DNA of 32,183 bases from Acidimicrobiaceae bacterium (GCA_003152015.1 PLZF01000103.1:1-32183); one strand, 5' to 3'; shown: positions 22,669-30,547, numbered from the stretch's first letter. Notes: generated by a model from the sequence alone, not told the origin. Translations and numbers: made by a program.

Positions 22669-23468
22669 GCCACCTGCTCCACCCTCGGCGCCGGGGCCAA
22701 GGTCAACCGGGCCGCGAACATGTCGGCGTCGGCGTCGGCAGTGTCCATGGAGAGCCGGCGAGCCAGAGCGACCATGGCGTCGTAGGCGGCCAGTTCGGTA
22801 CGGCTCCCGGGCATGGAGGCGAGTACCGAACGGTGCCGGTCCATGGTGGCCCAGTCCCCCCGGGCCGCCGGTCCCGTCAGGGCGTCGGGGGGGCCGAGCA
22901 CCAGCGCATCCTCGGCGGCGGCCTGAATCAACCCGGCGAAGGCGCTGAGCGGCAACCCGGCGGTGGCGGCCACCCGTTCGACCTGTCCGAGCAGAGCCAC
23001 CAGGTGATTGGCGGCGATGGTGGCGGCGGCGTGATAGTTCGTCCGCAGCTCGTCGGCCACTTCGACCACCTGTCCACCCAGGGCCTCGGCCATGGCCCGA
23101 GCCGCAGGGTCACCGGCCACTGCGAAGGTCACTCCCGAGCGCAATCGGGCCGCCCCCACCTCGGGGTTGGGCAGCGGCACCAGGGGGTGAAGTGAGGCCC
23201 GATGGACGTGGGGGGCCAGGACGTCGAGTCCGAGCGATCCCGAGAGGTGGACGACCACAGTGCCCGGGACCGGGATCACCTGGGCGGCAGTGTCGGACAC
23301 CGCGGCGTCCGGCGTGGCGATGACCAACACATCGACCCCGCTGGCGGCATCGGCGAGTGAGCGGGCGCGGTCATAGGCGACCATCACTGTGTAGCCCCCA
23401 GCAGCCCGCAGCGCTGCCATCAATGAACATCCGGCCCGACCCGGGCCGATCACACGGATTTTGGTCAC
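22665..23468 (-). CDS. Rossmann-like plus DUF2520 protein, possible reductase
   Basis: A 267-residue protein with an N-terminal Rossmann fold (KIRVIGPGRAGCSL, GxGxxG-type dinucleotide site), VDVLVIATPDAAVSDTA, VVHLSGSLGLDVL and SLHPLVPLPNP. The helical DUF2520 half carries NYHAAATIAANHLVALL, which resembles the C-terminal domain of 6-phosphogluconate/ketopantoate-type dehydrogenases. The mycobacterial counterpart (Rv3603c) also precedes panC. No panE is seen, so a ketopantoate reductase role is plausible, but this is inference from context. The frame is open to 23693, but the GTG at 23468 has AAGGGG four bases upstream and gives a clean Rossmann start. It overlaps panC by four bases and follows folK by 67. 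Confidence 0.85.
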   Translation of the reverse strand: MTKIRVIGPGRAGCSLMAALRAAGGYTVMVAYDRARSLADAASGVDVLVIATPDAAVSDTAAQVIPVPGTVVVHLSGSLGLDVLAPHVHRASLHPLVPLPNPEVGAARLRSGVTFAVAGDPAARAMAEALGGQVVEVADELRTNYHAAATIAANHLVALLGQVERVAATAGLPLSAFAGLIQAAAEDALVLGPPDALTGPAARGDWATMDRHRSVLASMPGSRTELAAYDAMVALARRLSMDTADADADMFAARLTLAPAPRVEQVA

Positions 23469-23535
23469 GAGACCCCTTTTCAACGTTCCGGCCCCGGTGG
23501 GTGCCGTTCGAGTCAGAGAATCCTTGAGTAGACGT

Positions 23536-24036
23536 TCACAGTGTACCCACGAATGTGACCTCACCACCAGAAAGTTCGAAGGTGGCGGCGTCGACCAGGT
23601 CCGGAGCCAGGTCGGCCAGTGGGGCCAGCACAAACCTCCGCTCCCGCCAACGAGGGTGGGGAATGGTGAGCTCGGGGTCGTCGAGGATGACACCGTCGAC
23701 CCACAGCACGTCGACGTCGAGGGTGCGGGGACCCCACCGCACGGTGCGAACCCTGCCGGCGGCGGCCTCCAGCCTCCGGCACTCCTCCAATATCCGATAG
23801 GGATCCAAAGCGGGAGCCACGGCCAACTCCACCACCAGATTCAAGTACGGGCCCTGCTCTTCGGGTCCGCCGATCGGTTCGGTCTCGTAGACCGGCGACA
23901 CCGCGGTGACCGGCATGGCGCTCCCGGCCCGGAGCTGGTCCACGGCTCGACGAAGGTGGGACCACCGGTCCCCGAGGTTGGACCCGAGCCCGAGGAATGC
24001 CCGTACGCTCGGCGACTCGGACAGCGGCGAGGTCAT
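23536..24036 (-). CDS. folK: Hydroxymethyl-dihydropterin pyrophosphokinase FolK
   Basis: A 166-residue HPPK that transfers pyrophosphate from ATP to 6-hydroxymethyl-dihydropterin, making the substrate for FolP. Family marks are FLGLGSNLGDRWSHL near the start, SPVYETEPIGGPEEQGPYLN, the catalytic-loop RTVRWGPRTLDVDVLWVDG and LTIPHPRWRERRFVLAPLADL. The ATG at 24036 lies just within a 29-base-period tandem repeat that duplicates the folB/folK junction. The ancestral junction was probably an ATGA overlap; now 25 bases separate the folB stop from the folK start. Confidence 0.95.
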   Translation of the reverse strand: MTSPLSESPSVRAFLGLGSNLGDRWSHLRRAVDQLRAGSAMPVTAVSPVYETEPIGGPEEQGPYLNLVVELAVAPALDPYRILEECRRLEAAAGRVRTVRWGPRTLDVDVLWVDGVILDDPELTIPHPRWRERRFVLAPLADLAPDLVDAATFELSGGEVTFVGTL

Positions 24037-24084
24037 CGGCGGCGGGTGATGCGCATGGAGGTCATCGGTGGCGGGTGATGCGCA
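24029..24084. repeat. Tandem duplication at the folB-folK junction
   Basis: The 27-base segment at 24029-24055 recurs at 24058-24084 with one mismatch (24040 C, 24069 T), a period of 29 bases. Each copy holds the minus-strand sequence CGATGACCTC, that is the folB stop and a folK-like ATGACC start. The outer copy gives only a 10-codon dead frame; folK reads from the inner copy. Confidence 0.95.
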
Positions 24085-24430
24085 CGCCCACGGTGGCGAT
24101 ATCCGCGGCTAGTGGTGGCCGGAGCTTGCGCAGTCCCACCGTGACCGACACCACCCGCCCATCTTCCAGAGAGGTGGCAGCGATCGCCTCGGCCAAGGCT
24201 TCGAGCAAATGGAACCGACCCGATCCCGCGATCACTGCACCGGCCCTGTCCACCACCCCGGAATAGTCGACGGTATCGGCCAGGTCATCGGAGTGGCTGG
24301 CGGCGGCGAGGTCGACGTCCAGATCGAGGTCGAGCTCAAAGGGCTGGGGATTGACCCGCTCCTCGGGCAGCACCCCGTGAGTCCCGAGCGCCCGAAGTCC
24401 CCGAAGTTCGATCCGATTCAGGTCGGCCAT
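24062..24430 (-). CDS. folB: Dihydroneopterin aldolase FolB
   Basis: A 122-residue aldolase that splits 7,8-dihydroneopterin to 6-hydroxymethyl-dihydropterin and glycolaldehyde. It shows the N-terminal IELRGLRALGTHGVLPEER with the catalytic Glu region, FELDLDLDVDL, DTVDYSGVVDRAGAVI and the C-terminal VTVGLRKLRPPLAADIATVGVRITR. Length is standard. It starts two bases after the pseudophosphatase-like gene. Its last codons and stop lie in the outer copy of a 29-base-period tandem duplication shared with the folK start. Confidence 0.95.
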   Translation of the reverse strand: MADLNRIELRGLRALGTHGVLPEERVNPQPFELDLDLDVDLAAASHSDDLADTVDYSGVVDRAGAVIAGSGRFHLLEALAEAIAATSLEDGRVVSVTVGLRKLRPPLAADIATVGVRITRHR

Positions 24431-24432
24431 TC

Positions 24433-24996
24433 TCAGCCCTGGGCGGCAGCGGGGTTCGACCCGGAGGCACGAGGCTTGCCCCGCACCGCCGCGGCGGCCG
24501 GAGGCAGTTGGCCGGCGAACTCCACCAGCTCACGTCCGGGCGGGCCCATGGCGTGGCCGGTGATGTGCTCGAGCACGGTGACGGCCTGAGGTCCGCTGGG
24601 GAGGCGCTCTGACCACAACAGGTACCCGGACACCACCCCGATGACCCGGTCCCCGAGCGCGTCTTGATGGATGAGGAGCCGTTCACCCCTGGTCAGGCGG
24701 CCGTGCAGATCTTTGAACAACTCCAGCAGACTGGTCCGTACATCACCCGACGGTGGCAGAGGGAAATGGACACTGGGAAGTTCGTGGTCCTGATAGGCCT
24801 GCAGGTTGTGTGAGGACGGGAGCAGGGAGACAACCCGGGTGAAGCCCTGGACCTGCAGCCAGATGATCTCCTCTTGGCGGCGGACTTTACGGTGGTTGGG
24901 GGCGAAGCCCCCGGGGCGCTCGCTCACCGCCAGGCGGTCCTTGATCACCCAGGTGAAATGGCGGGGCGGGATGCCCGACGCCCATTTTCCCTTCAA
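24433..24996 (-). CDS. Tyrosine/dual-specificity pseudophosphatase-like protein
   Basis: A 187-residue protein that I read as a cysteine-phosphatase fold without its cysteine. It follows the DUSP plan: VSERPGGF (25-31), EEIIWLQVQGFTRVVSLLP (42-60), SVHFPLPPSGD (75-85), a helix, then RGERLLIHQDALGDRVIG (103-120), and GYLLWSERL. The P-loop in active enzymes is HCX5R; here it is His110-Gln111-DALGD-Arg117, so His, spacing and Arg remain but Cys is Gln. The C-terminal 25 residues are Ala/Pro/Gly-rich. It overlaps folP by four bases (ATGA) and folB follows after two, so it is locked into the folate operon. It may bind a phosphorylated ligand or regulate; catalysis by the usual route is not possible. 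Confidence 0.8.
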   Translation of the reverse strand: MKGKWASGIPPRHFTWVIKDRLAVSERPGGFAPNHRKVRRQEEIIWLQVQGFTRVVSLLPSSHNLQAYQDHELPSVHFPLPPSGDVRTSLLELFKDLHGRLTRGERLLIHQDALGDRVIGVVSGYLLWSERLPSGPQAVTVLEHITGHAMGPPGRELVEFAGQLPPAAAAVRGKPRASGSNPAAAQG

Positions 24997-25850
24997 CGTG
25001 CTACCTCCGGGTATTCGGGCGATCGGGCTGGGGCCGGACCCACTGTGGTCGGATGCTGGGGCCCTACCAGGGTCGCCGCCTGGACAGTGGCCGCCACATC
25101 GTGCACCCGCACCATGCCCGCCCCCGCCTGCATGGCCCAGACGGCGGTGGCCAGCGAACCGGGGAGGCGATGGTCAACCGGGGCCGGGGTGCCGTCTCCC
25201 GCCAGGGCCAACCGGCCGAGGAAACTCTTGCGACTGGTGCCCACCATCACCGGATAACCGGTAGCCACCAGGTGGTCCATGAACGCCAGCAATCGGAGAT
25301 TGTGCTCGCCGGACTTCCCGAATCCAATGCCCGGGTCGATCCACACATCGGTAATGCCTGCGCCGGCGGCGGTTTCGGCCCGATCGATGAGGAATTGCGT
25401 CACTTCGGCCACCACGTCGTCATAGTACGGGTGGTCCTGCATATCGGCGGGTGTCCCTTTCCGGTGCATGGCCACCCAGCCCACCCCACACTCGGCGGCC
25501 ACCGGCCACAGCGAGGCGGAGACGTCATTGACCAGCGTGGCCCCGGCGGCCACCGAGGCCTGGGCCACTGCCGCTTTGGTGGTGTCGATCGACACCCGCA
25601 CATGGGGGGCGAGCGCCTCGATGACCGGGATCACCCGTCTCAGCTCTTCGTCGGTGGGGACGGACTGGGCACCGGGCCGGGTCGATTCTCCGCCCACGTC
25701 GACGATATCGGCCCCCTCGGCGATCATCTCATGCCCTCTGGTGATGGCTCGCTGTCCTTCAAACCACTCACCGCCGTCGGAAAACGAGTCAGGAGTCACA
25801 TTGAGGATCCCCATCACCATCGGGCGTTGCTCGGTGGCGGTAGGGACCAT
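24993..25850 (-). CDS. folP: Dihydropteroate synthase FolP
   Basis: A 285-residue TIM-barrel enzyme that condenses hydroxymethyl-dihydropterin pyrophosphate with p-aminobenzoate; the sulfonamide target. Marks are MGILNVTPDSFSDGG (13-27), VDVGGESTRPGA (51-62), SIDTTKAAVA, LVNDVSA, DPGIGFGKSGEHN, MVGTSRKSFLG and the final VRVHDVAA. The start ATG at 25850 has no good Shine-Dalgarno. The 53-base gap after folE holds a weak ACCCCG/CGGGGT hairpin on the minus strand, perhaps an attenuator or mRNA structure. The C-terminal tail beyond residue 268 is Pro/Ala-rich. It overlaps the pseudophosphatase-like gene by four bases. Confidence 0.96.
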   Translation of the reverse strand: MVPTATEQRPMVMGILNVTPDSFSDGGEWFEGQRAITRGHEMIAEGADIVDVGGESTRPGAQSVPTDEELRRVIPVIEALAPHVRVSIDTTKAAVAQASVAAGATLVNDVSASLWPVAAECGVGWVAMHRKGTPADMQDHPYYDDVVAEVTQFLIDRAETAAGAGITDVWIDPGIGFGKSGEHNLRLLAFMDHLVATGYPVMVGTSRKSFLGRLALAGDGTPAPVDHRLPGSLATAVWAMQAGAGMVRVHDVAATVQAATLVGPQHPTTVGPAPARSPEYPEVAR

Positions 25851-25903
25851 GAGGCCATAGCGTAAACCAGGGGAGGGAACCCCGTGGCCGGGATCGGGGT
25901 GTT

Positions 25904-26473
25904 TTACCGGCCGTGAAGGAACTGCATGGCCTCGGCCCGGGTGGCTGAGTCGGTCCGGAACTGGCCCCGGACGGCTGAGGTGATGGTCAAGGTGCCGGGC
26001 TTTTTGACCCCCCGCATGGACATGCAGAGATGCTCGGCCTCCACCACTACCAGCACGCCCTTGGGGGCCAGCGCCCGTTCCACCGCATCGGCGATTTCGG
26101 TGGTCATCCGCTCCTGGACCTGCAGGCGCCGGGCATAGCCATCCACCAGACGGGCGAATTTGGACAATCCGGTAATCCGTCCATCGTCGCCGGGGATATA
26201 GGCCACGTGGGCTCGACCCATGAACGGCACCATGTGGTGCTCACACAACGATGCGAAGGGGATATCTCGCACCATCACCATCTCGTCATGCTCAGCGGCG
26301 AAGGTGACCTCGAGGTGATGGCACGGGTCTTCATCCAGGCCGGAGAAGAGCTCCTCGTACATGTGGGCGACCCGGGATGGCGTCTTGAGGAGGCCGTCGC
26401 GTTCGGGGTCCTCGCCCATGGCCTCCAGAATCTCATGGATGGCCCGTTCGATTCGGGCGGTATCGACGCTCAT
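25904..26473 (-). CDS. folE: GTP cyclohydrolase I FolE
   Basis: A 189-residue zinc enzyme that converts GTP to 7,8-dihydroneopterin triphosphate and formate, the first step of folate synthesis. The zinc ligands are Cys77 and His80 in [18 protein letters not shown] and Cys150 in [37 protein letters not shown] is the standard signature. GAGGAG lies 6-11 bases before the ATG, the best ribosome site in this part of the operon. It starts 9 bases after the hpt stop; an ftsH gene, which separates these in mycobacteria, is missing. Confidence 0.97.
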   Translation of the reverse strand: MSVDTARIERAIHEILEAMGEDPERDGLLKTPSRVAHMYEELFSGLDEDPCHHLEVTFAAEHDEMVMVRDIPFASLCEHHMVPFMGRAHVAYIPGDDGRITGLSKFARLVDGYARRLQVQERMTTEIADAVERALAPKGVLVVVEAEHLCMSMRGVKKPGTLTITSAVRGQFRTDSATRAEAMQFLHGR

Positions 26474-26482
26474 GGGGGCTCC

Positions 26483-27070
26483 TCAGCGGCCGGACGGATC
26501 GCCGGTAGAGGCGTGGATAGCGCTGAGGTTGCGGAGTCGTTCGCTGACGTCGAGGCCGTAGCCGATCACGAAATCCGGCGGGATATGAAACCCGACGTAG
26601 CGCAGGTCGAGGGCGGCGCGTTGCTGTCCATCCTTGACCAGAAGAGCACATACCTCGAGGCTGGCCGGGTGCCGAGCCAGGAGGTACCGCTGCAGATAGT
26701 TGAGGGTCAGGCCACTGTCGACGATGTCCTCCACCACCAACACGTGGCGGTCGGCCAGGTCGACGTCGAGGTCCTTCACGATCCGGACCACGCCGGAGGT
26801 GCGGGTGGCGCTGCCATAGGACGACACCGCCATGAAGTCCATTTCAACCGGGAGCTCGATGGCCCGGGACAGGTCGCTCATGAACATGAAAGCGCCCTTC
26901 AACACCCCGACCAGGAGGGGGGGTCGCCCGGCGTAATCGGCGGTGATACGGGCACCGAGCTCGGTGATCCGCGCTTGCAGGTCCGCCTCCGAGACGATGA
27001 CCTCACCGACTTCGGGCTCCGACTCGAGCCGGGACAGCTGGCTTACCGACTCATCTCCTGGCGCGGTCAC
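26483..27070 (-). CDS. hpt: Hypoxanthine phosphoribosyltransferase
   Basis: A 195-residue purine salvage enzyme: hypoxanthine or guanine plus PRPP gives IMP or GMP. LLVGVLKGAFMFMSDLSRAI is the pyrophosphate loop region, MAVSSYGSATRTSGVVRIVKDLD the flexible loop, VLVVEDIVDSGLTLNYL the PRPP motif, and PPDFVIGYGLDVSERLRNL the purine-stacking region. The longer open frame to 27256 lies inside tilS. The GTG at 27070 overlaps the tilS stop as GTGA, the arrangement found across bacteria, and the first 25 residues are then a short acidic lead. GMP made here is one route to the GTP that FolE uses downstream. Confidence 0.95.
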   Translation of the reverse strand: MTAPGDESVSQLSRLESEPEVGEVIVSEADLQARITELGARITADYAGRPPLLVGVLKGAFMFMSDLSRAIELPVEMDFMAVSSYGSATRTSGVVRIVKDLDVDLADRHVLVVEDIVDSGLTLNYLQRYLLARHPASLEVCALLVKDGQQRAALDLRYVGFHIPPDFVIGYGLDVSERLRNLSAIHASTGDPSGR

Positions 27071-27996
27071 GGGCCGACTGTATCGGTTCGGTCCCTGCTG
27101 GACCTCATGGGTGGGGTGAGGGACAGCCGCCCGCCTGACCGGGCCACCCGGGCCCCACCGGCTACTTCGGCGGCCCGCCGCACTCCCCTGGCCACCTCGA
27201 GGACCCGCTCGATGGCATCGAGGGAGGGTGGATAGGCACTGTCGCCGGTCAACCACTCCCGGATGGCCCGCCTCGAGACCGCTTCGGGGGCGGCGGCAAT
27301 CGCCTTGGCGTCGGTCGGGTCCACCAGGGCCGCCACCGTGGCGAGCACCTCGGCGTCACCGGCCAGCAAACCGGCCTGGCGGGCCAGCACCGGGACGATG
27401 TCTCTCCCCGCCAACTCCGAGCACAGCGGAACCAGCTCGGCCCGGATCCGATTGCGCAAGAACCGCGGATCCTCATTGCTGGGGTCACACACCGGCTCCA
27501 ACCCCTGCTGGCGGCAGAGGGCCACCGTCTCAGCCCGCCGTATGGCCAACAGTGGGTGGCGGGTACCGGCCCGCATGGCCGCCAAACCGTCGACCCCGGC
27601 ACCCCGCAACAGATTGGCCAACACCGTCTCGGCCTGGTCATCGGCGGTATGCCCGGTAGCCACTTCGGGACCGAGCACCCCGAACCGGGCGGCGCGGGCC
27701 CGGGCCTCCAGGTTGGATCCGTCGGCCACCACCACCCGCTCACTGCGGAAGGCGGCACCATAACGATCGGCGGCGGACGCCACCACATCGGCCTCGGCTG
27801 CGGAGCCGGACCGGAGCCCGTGGTCGACGTGGACCGCGGTCACCTCACAGCCGGCCGCGGTGGCCAGAACCAGCAGCGCCAACGAGTCGGCCCCGCCCGA
27901 GACGGCACAGACCAGCGGCGTGCCGGCGACCGGGAACACGCACCGGCCGACCAGGTCGGCGATCAGCGGATCAACTGGAGAGGGAAAGGGTGCCAC
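27067..27996 (-). CDS. tilS: tRNA(Ile)-lysidine synthase TilS
   Basis: A 309-residue N-type ATP pyrophosphatase that adds lysine to C34 of tRNA-Ile(CAU), changing its codon from AUG to AUA. The PP-loop is VSGGADSL (32-39); TAVHVDHGLR, ATGHTADDQAETVLANLLRGAG and FLRNRIRAELVP follow. Like mycobacterial TilS it lacks the extra C-terminal domain of the E. coli enzyme. The frame runs to 28071, but the GTG at 27996, which overlaps the metallopeptidase end by 26 bases, gives the better N terminus; there is no clear Shine-Dalgarno, so the start is uncertain by some residues. Confidence 0.93.
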   Translation of the reverse strand: MAPFPSPVDPLIADLVGRCVFPVAGTPLVCAVSGGADSLALLVLATAAGCEVTAVHVDHGLRSGSAAEADVVASAADRYGAAFRSERVVVADGSNLEARARAARFGVLGPEVATGHTADDQAETVLANLLRGAGVDGLAAMRAGTRHPLLAIRRAETVALCRQQGLEPVCDPSNEDPRFLRNRIRAELVPLCSELAGRDIVPVLARQAGLLAGDAEVLATVAALVDPTDAKAIAAAPEAVSRRAIREWLTGDSAYPPSLDAIERVLEVARGVRRAAEVAGGARVARSGGRLSLTPPMRSSRDRTDTVGP

Positions 27997-29113
27997 CGAC
28001 GCGGGAGATCCACACCGAGGGGTCCCGGATCTCCGTGAGGGACGGCAGCCATTCCGGGCCCCGCCAGGCATGGTCGAGAAGCTGGGGTCCCCCCGACTCC
28101 TCCACCGCGGCGATGAACCGCTCGCCTTCTTCGTACTGGCGGAACTTGGATTCCATCCCGATGAGCTGCAAAAGGAGCTTGGCCGGGCCCTTGGTCTGAT
28201 TGCGGCGTTGCCGGAGCACTTCGCTGAAATGCGCGGCGCTGGGGATGGCCGCCGCCCCGGCCCTGTCCATGGTCACGTCGCCGTGACCTTCGAGGAGACT
28301 CATCAGGGCCTGAATCCGGTGGAGACCCTCGAGCTGTTCGGGCGTGGCCACCAGCCCGAGAGCACCGTTGTCGCGGAGCGGGTTGCGCCCGGCGCGGATC
28401 TCCTCGGTCAGACGCCTCAACGCCTCGGCGAAGCGGGTCGGGTCCGGATCGAGCGAGCCGAGCCCTTCTTCCACCAACGACAGGAAGTGATCGCGCATCC
28501 AGGGGATGGCGGTGAACTGGCACCGATGGGTGACTTCGTGCAGCGCCAGCCACAGCCGGAACTCGCGGGGCTCGAATCCATACCGCTGTTCGAGCGTCAC
28601 GATGTTCGGGCCGACGAAGTAGACGATGTCTTGATCTTCGACGGCCTCCTCGGTGAGGAGCAGGTCGTACTGACCGAGGACCCGGGTCGAGAGCCAACCC
28701 AGCACCGCTCCCAACTGGCTGCCCGTGGCCACCCGGCTGGCGGCGGCCAGTGGACCGGCCAGGCGTTCGGTGACCGGATTGGTGGCGGCCAGGCGCGGCG
28801 GGGTGAAGCGTTCGAGATGAGGCCCGACCAGACGCTGAAACGAGGCCACGTTGGCGTGCACCCATCCGTTCCGGTCGGTGACCCGGGCCCGGGCCGGGCC
28901 CGATGCGGACCGGAGACCGGTTGATGACGCCACCAACTCTTCGGCCTGGGCGGTGAGCTCCTCGAACTCCTGTTGTAAGAGGTCGGGGCGGTAGGGCGTG
29001 GGCATGGCACTGCGGCTACTCACCCAACCGGCCACCCGTTCGGCCACATCCCACGAGATGGCGCCCGGTGCCGTCGTTGGGCTCCCAGCTTGGATGTCGG
29101 AGGTTTGTGTCAC
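27971..29113 (-). CDS. Zinc-dependent metallopeptidase-like protein
   Basis: A 380-residue protein of the actinobacterial family annotated as zinc-dependent metalloprotease or F420-biosynthesis-associated hydrolase (the mycobacterial counterpart is Rv3626c, also before tilS). The N terminus has ISWDVAERVAGWV. The zinc site is LHEVTHRCQF (191-200; His192, Glu193, His196), and a later MSLLEGHGDVTMD gives candidate third-ligand residues. No signal peptide or membrane segment is seen, so it is cytosolic. Biological role is unknown. The frame is open to 29359, but the GTG at 29113 lies exactly 7 bases after TACACT and has no Shine-Dalgarno, suggesting a leaderless message. It is the first gene of the 14-gene vitamin operon. 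Confidence 0.88.
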   Translation of the reverse strand: MTQTSDIQAGSPTTAPGAISWDVAERVAGWVSSRSAMPTPYRPDLLQQEFEELTAQAEELVASSTGLRSASGPARARVTDRNGWVHANVASFQRLVGPHLERFTPPRLAATNPVTERLAGPLAAASRVATGSQLGAVLGWLSTRVLGQYDLLLTEEAVEDQDIVYFVGPNIVTLEQRYGFEPREFRLWLALHEVTHRCQFTAIPWMRDHFLSLVEEGLGSLDPDPTRFAEALRRLTEEIRAGRNPLRDNGALGLVATPEQLEGLHRIQALMSLLEGHGDVTMDRAGAAAIPSAAHFSEVLRQRRNQTKGPAKLLLQLIGMESKFRQYEEGERFIAAVEESGGPQLLDHAWRGPEWLPSLTEIRDPSVWISRVGGTLSLSS

Positions 29114-29120
29114 GAGGACG

Positions 29121-29126
29121 AGTGTA
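29121..29126 (-). promoter_or_regulatory. Candidate leaderless -10 box of the vitamin operon
   Basis: TACACT on the minus strand ends 7 bases before the GTG of the metallopeptidase gene, so transcription would start on the start codon. No Shine-Dalgarno lies upstream and no consensus -35 is seen. It is the only sizeable non-coding gap (101 bases) before a run of 14 genes. Confidence 0.45.
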
Positions 29127-29214
29127 GGGACGACCCGGGTCGGGTGGGGGCCAGACCTGATCGACAGGGGTGGAGGCGGGTCACGGGGTGGAGCCGGGTC
29201 ACGGGGCCACGGGC

Positions 29215-29535
29215 TCAGTTGCCCTGGCGGACACGTTCGTCCTGGAGGGCGTGGGCCACCCGGTCGAGCAGGGCATCGGGAACGTGATCCTTGCAACGGT
29301 TGGCGATGACCTTGCGCAGTTCGGCTTCGAAGCCGAAGGCACCCACGCACGGTCCACACATATCGAGATGAAGGGCGATCTCCACCCGGCGTTCCTCGGT
29401 GAGTTCGCCGTCGAGGTAGTAATAGAGACGTTCGATGGTCTCGTCACAGTTGACGAACCCGGGGACGCGCGCACCTCCAGGCGTCATCGGATCCTGTCCC
29501 CCAAGCTCCGCATCATCCGATTTCTGCTCTCCCAC
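29215..29535 (-). CDS. rsrA: Zinc-binding anti-sigma factor (RsrA/RshA type)
   Basis: A 106-residue redox-sensing anti-sigma factor. The ZAS motif is complete: Cys30, then His56, Cys60 and Cys63 (HLDMCGPC), with the same 26-residue Cys-to-His spacing as Streptomyces RsrA. In that family disulfide stress expels zinc and frees the sigma factor. The first 25 residues are an acidic, Gly-rich lead. The GTG at 29535 has AGGGAG about 9 bases upstream and lies 12 bases after the stop of the sigma gene, so the two are co-transcribed. A further Cys81 lies outside the motif. Confidence 0.9.
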   Translation of the reverse strand: MGEQKSDDAELGGQDPMTPGGARVPGFVNCDETIERLYYYLDGELTEERRVEIALHLDMCGPCVGAFGFEAELRKVIANRCKDHVPDALLDRVAHALQDERVRQGN

Positions 29536-29547
29536 GAGTATGTCTCC

Positions 29548-30126
29548 CTACTTGCCGTCGCCGGAAGCGCCGACAAGGCCGCGTGCACTTCCGTATTCGA
29601 ACAACGCTTTCTGCAGGGCCTTTCTTCCACGGTGGATGCGGCTCATCACCGTGCCGATGGGTACCTCGGTGATTTCGGCGATCTCCTTGTAGGAGAAACC
29701 CTCGACGTCGGCCAACAGCACCGCCATCCGAAAAGTGTCGGGCAATGACTCGATAGCCTCTTTGACCTCGGTATCTGTAATTCGTTCGAGCGCTTCGTCC
29801 TCGGCACTCCGTCCGAGTCCGGCAGGCTGGTCGGCCGAAAGGTGCCGGTAGAGGAACAGATCCTCCACGTCCTCGACATCGGCAATCTCGGGGCGGCGTT
29901 TTTTGGCCCGATAGGTATTGATATAGGTATTGGTGAGAATTCGATAGAGCCAGGCCTTGAGGTTGGTGCCGGCTTCGAATCCCCCGAAGGCCCGATAGGC
30001 CTTGAGGTAGGTCTCCTGGACGAGATCCTCAGCGTCGGAGGGGTTGCGCGTCATACGTAACGCCGCCGAATACAGCGTAGACATGTAGTCCATGGCAAGG
30101 TCGGAGAATTCCGCCTGGTCGGCCAT
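29548..30126 (-). CDS. sigR: ECF sigma factor, SigR/SigH type
   Basis: A 192-residue group 4 sigma factor. Region 2 spans about 10-80 ([37 protein letters not shown], then [28 protein letters not shown]). Region 4 is the C-terminal helix-turn-helix [44 protein letters not shown]. These are close to SigR of Streptomyces and SigH of mycobacteria, which drive thioredoxin, mycothiol and Clp genes under disulfide stress. The neighbouring anti-sigma factor confirms the pairing. I looked for the usual GGAAT-N18-GTT autoregulated promoter upstream and did not find a good one. The start lies 6 bases after TAGGGT, a possible leaderless start. Confidence 0.93.
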   Translation of the reverse strand: MADQAEFSDLAMDYMSTLYSAALRMTRNPSDAEDLVQETYLKAYRAFGGFEAGTNLKAWLYRILTNTYINTYRAKKRRPEIADVEDVEDLFLYRHLSADQPAGLGRSAEDEALERITDTEVKEAIESLPDTFRMAVLLADVEGFSYKEIAEITEVPIGTVMSRIHRGRKALQKALFEYGSARGLVGASGDGK

Positions 30127-30132
30127 AGATGA

Positions 30133-30138
30133 ACCCTA
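30133..30138 (-). promoter_or_regulatory. Candidate -10 box of sigR
   Basis: TAGGGT on the minus strand lies 6 bases before the sigR ATG. It may be a leaderless -10 box, but its AGGG could equally act as a weak Shine-Dalgarno, so the reading is ambiguous. Confidence 0.25.
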
Positions 30139-30547
30139 CACAGGCCCGGCGCCTACCGATACACCGCCCTGTCCCGTGAGCCCCGCCTGGACTCGCCCAA
30201 CTGGCCGCCCGCCTGCGCCTAGTGCCGCGACCGGCAACGTTTGCCCGGTTTGTGTCGAGCCAATCCGCCGGGGCTGGCGCCCGATCCGTCTGATTGATCT
30301 GTACCAGCTGGGCCACTCCGTGGCCGTAGTGGCTGCCGCACCTGCCGGTTCCGTCGCGACCATGCAGACGCCCGAGAACATTCGGTGCGGCGCTCGGTGA
30401 ACGATCGGGCGCGGATCGAATCCACGTGCAGCAAGCACCGAGCCGTTGTTATCTGGCACGTCGGCGCAACTCAAGCGAATGACGGTGGGGCCCCCGCATG
30501 GGACATTCGGTCGCGCTTATGCCGGGCGCCTGCGAGACGTTCCCGTG
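30139..30547. other. Non-coding spacer between sigR and tetR
   Basis: About 410 bases without a convincing gene. Frames here are short, have no Shine-Dalgarno and no recognisable product. A stretch near 30290-30330 read on the minus strand vaguely recalls a tRNA D-arm (GGCCCAGCTGGTA) but no cloverleaf can be built. I see no strong terminator for tetR. Confidence 0.5.

Noticed and set aside
30270-30440. tRNA-like pieces (D-arm-like GGCCCAGCTGGTA on the minus strand, GGATTCGATCC near 30410-30425)
   Set aside because: No acceptor stem, anticodon arm or paired T-stem can be built around them; likely chance.
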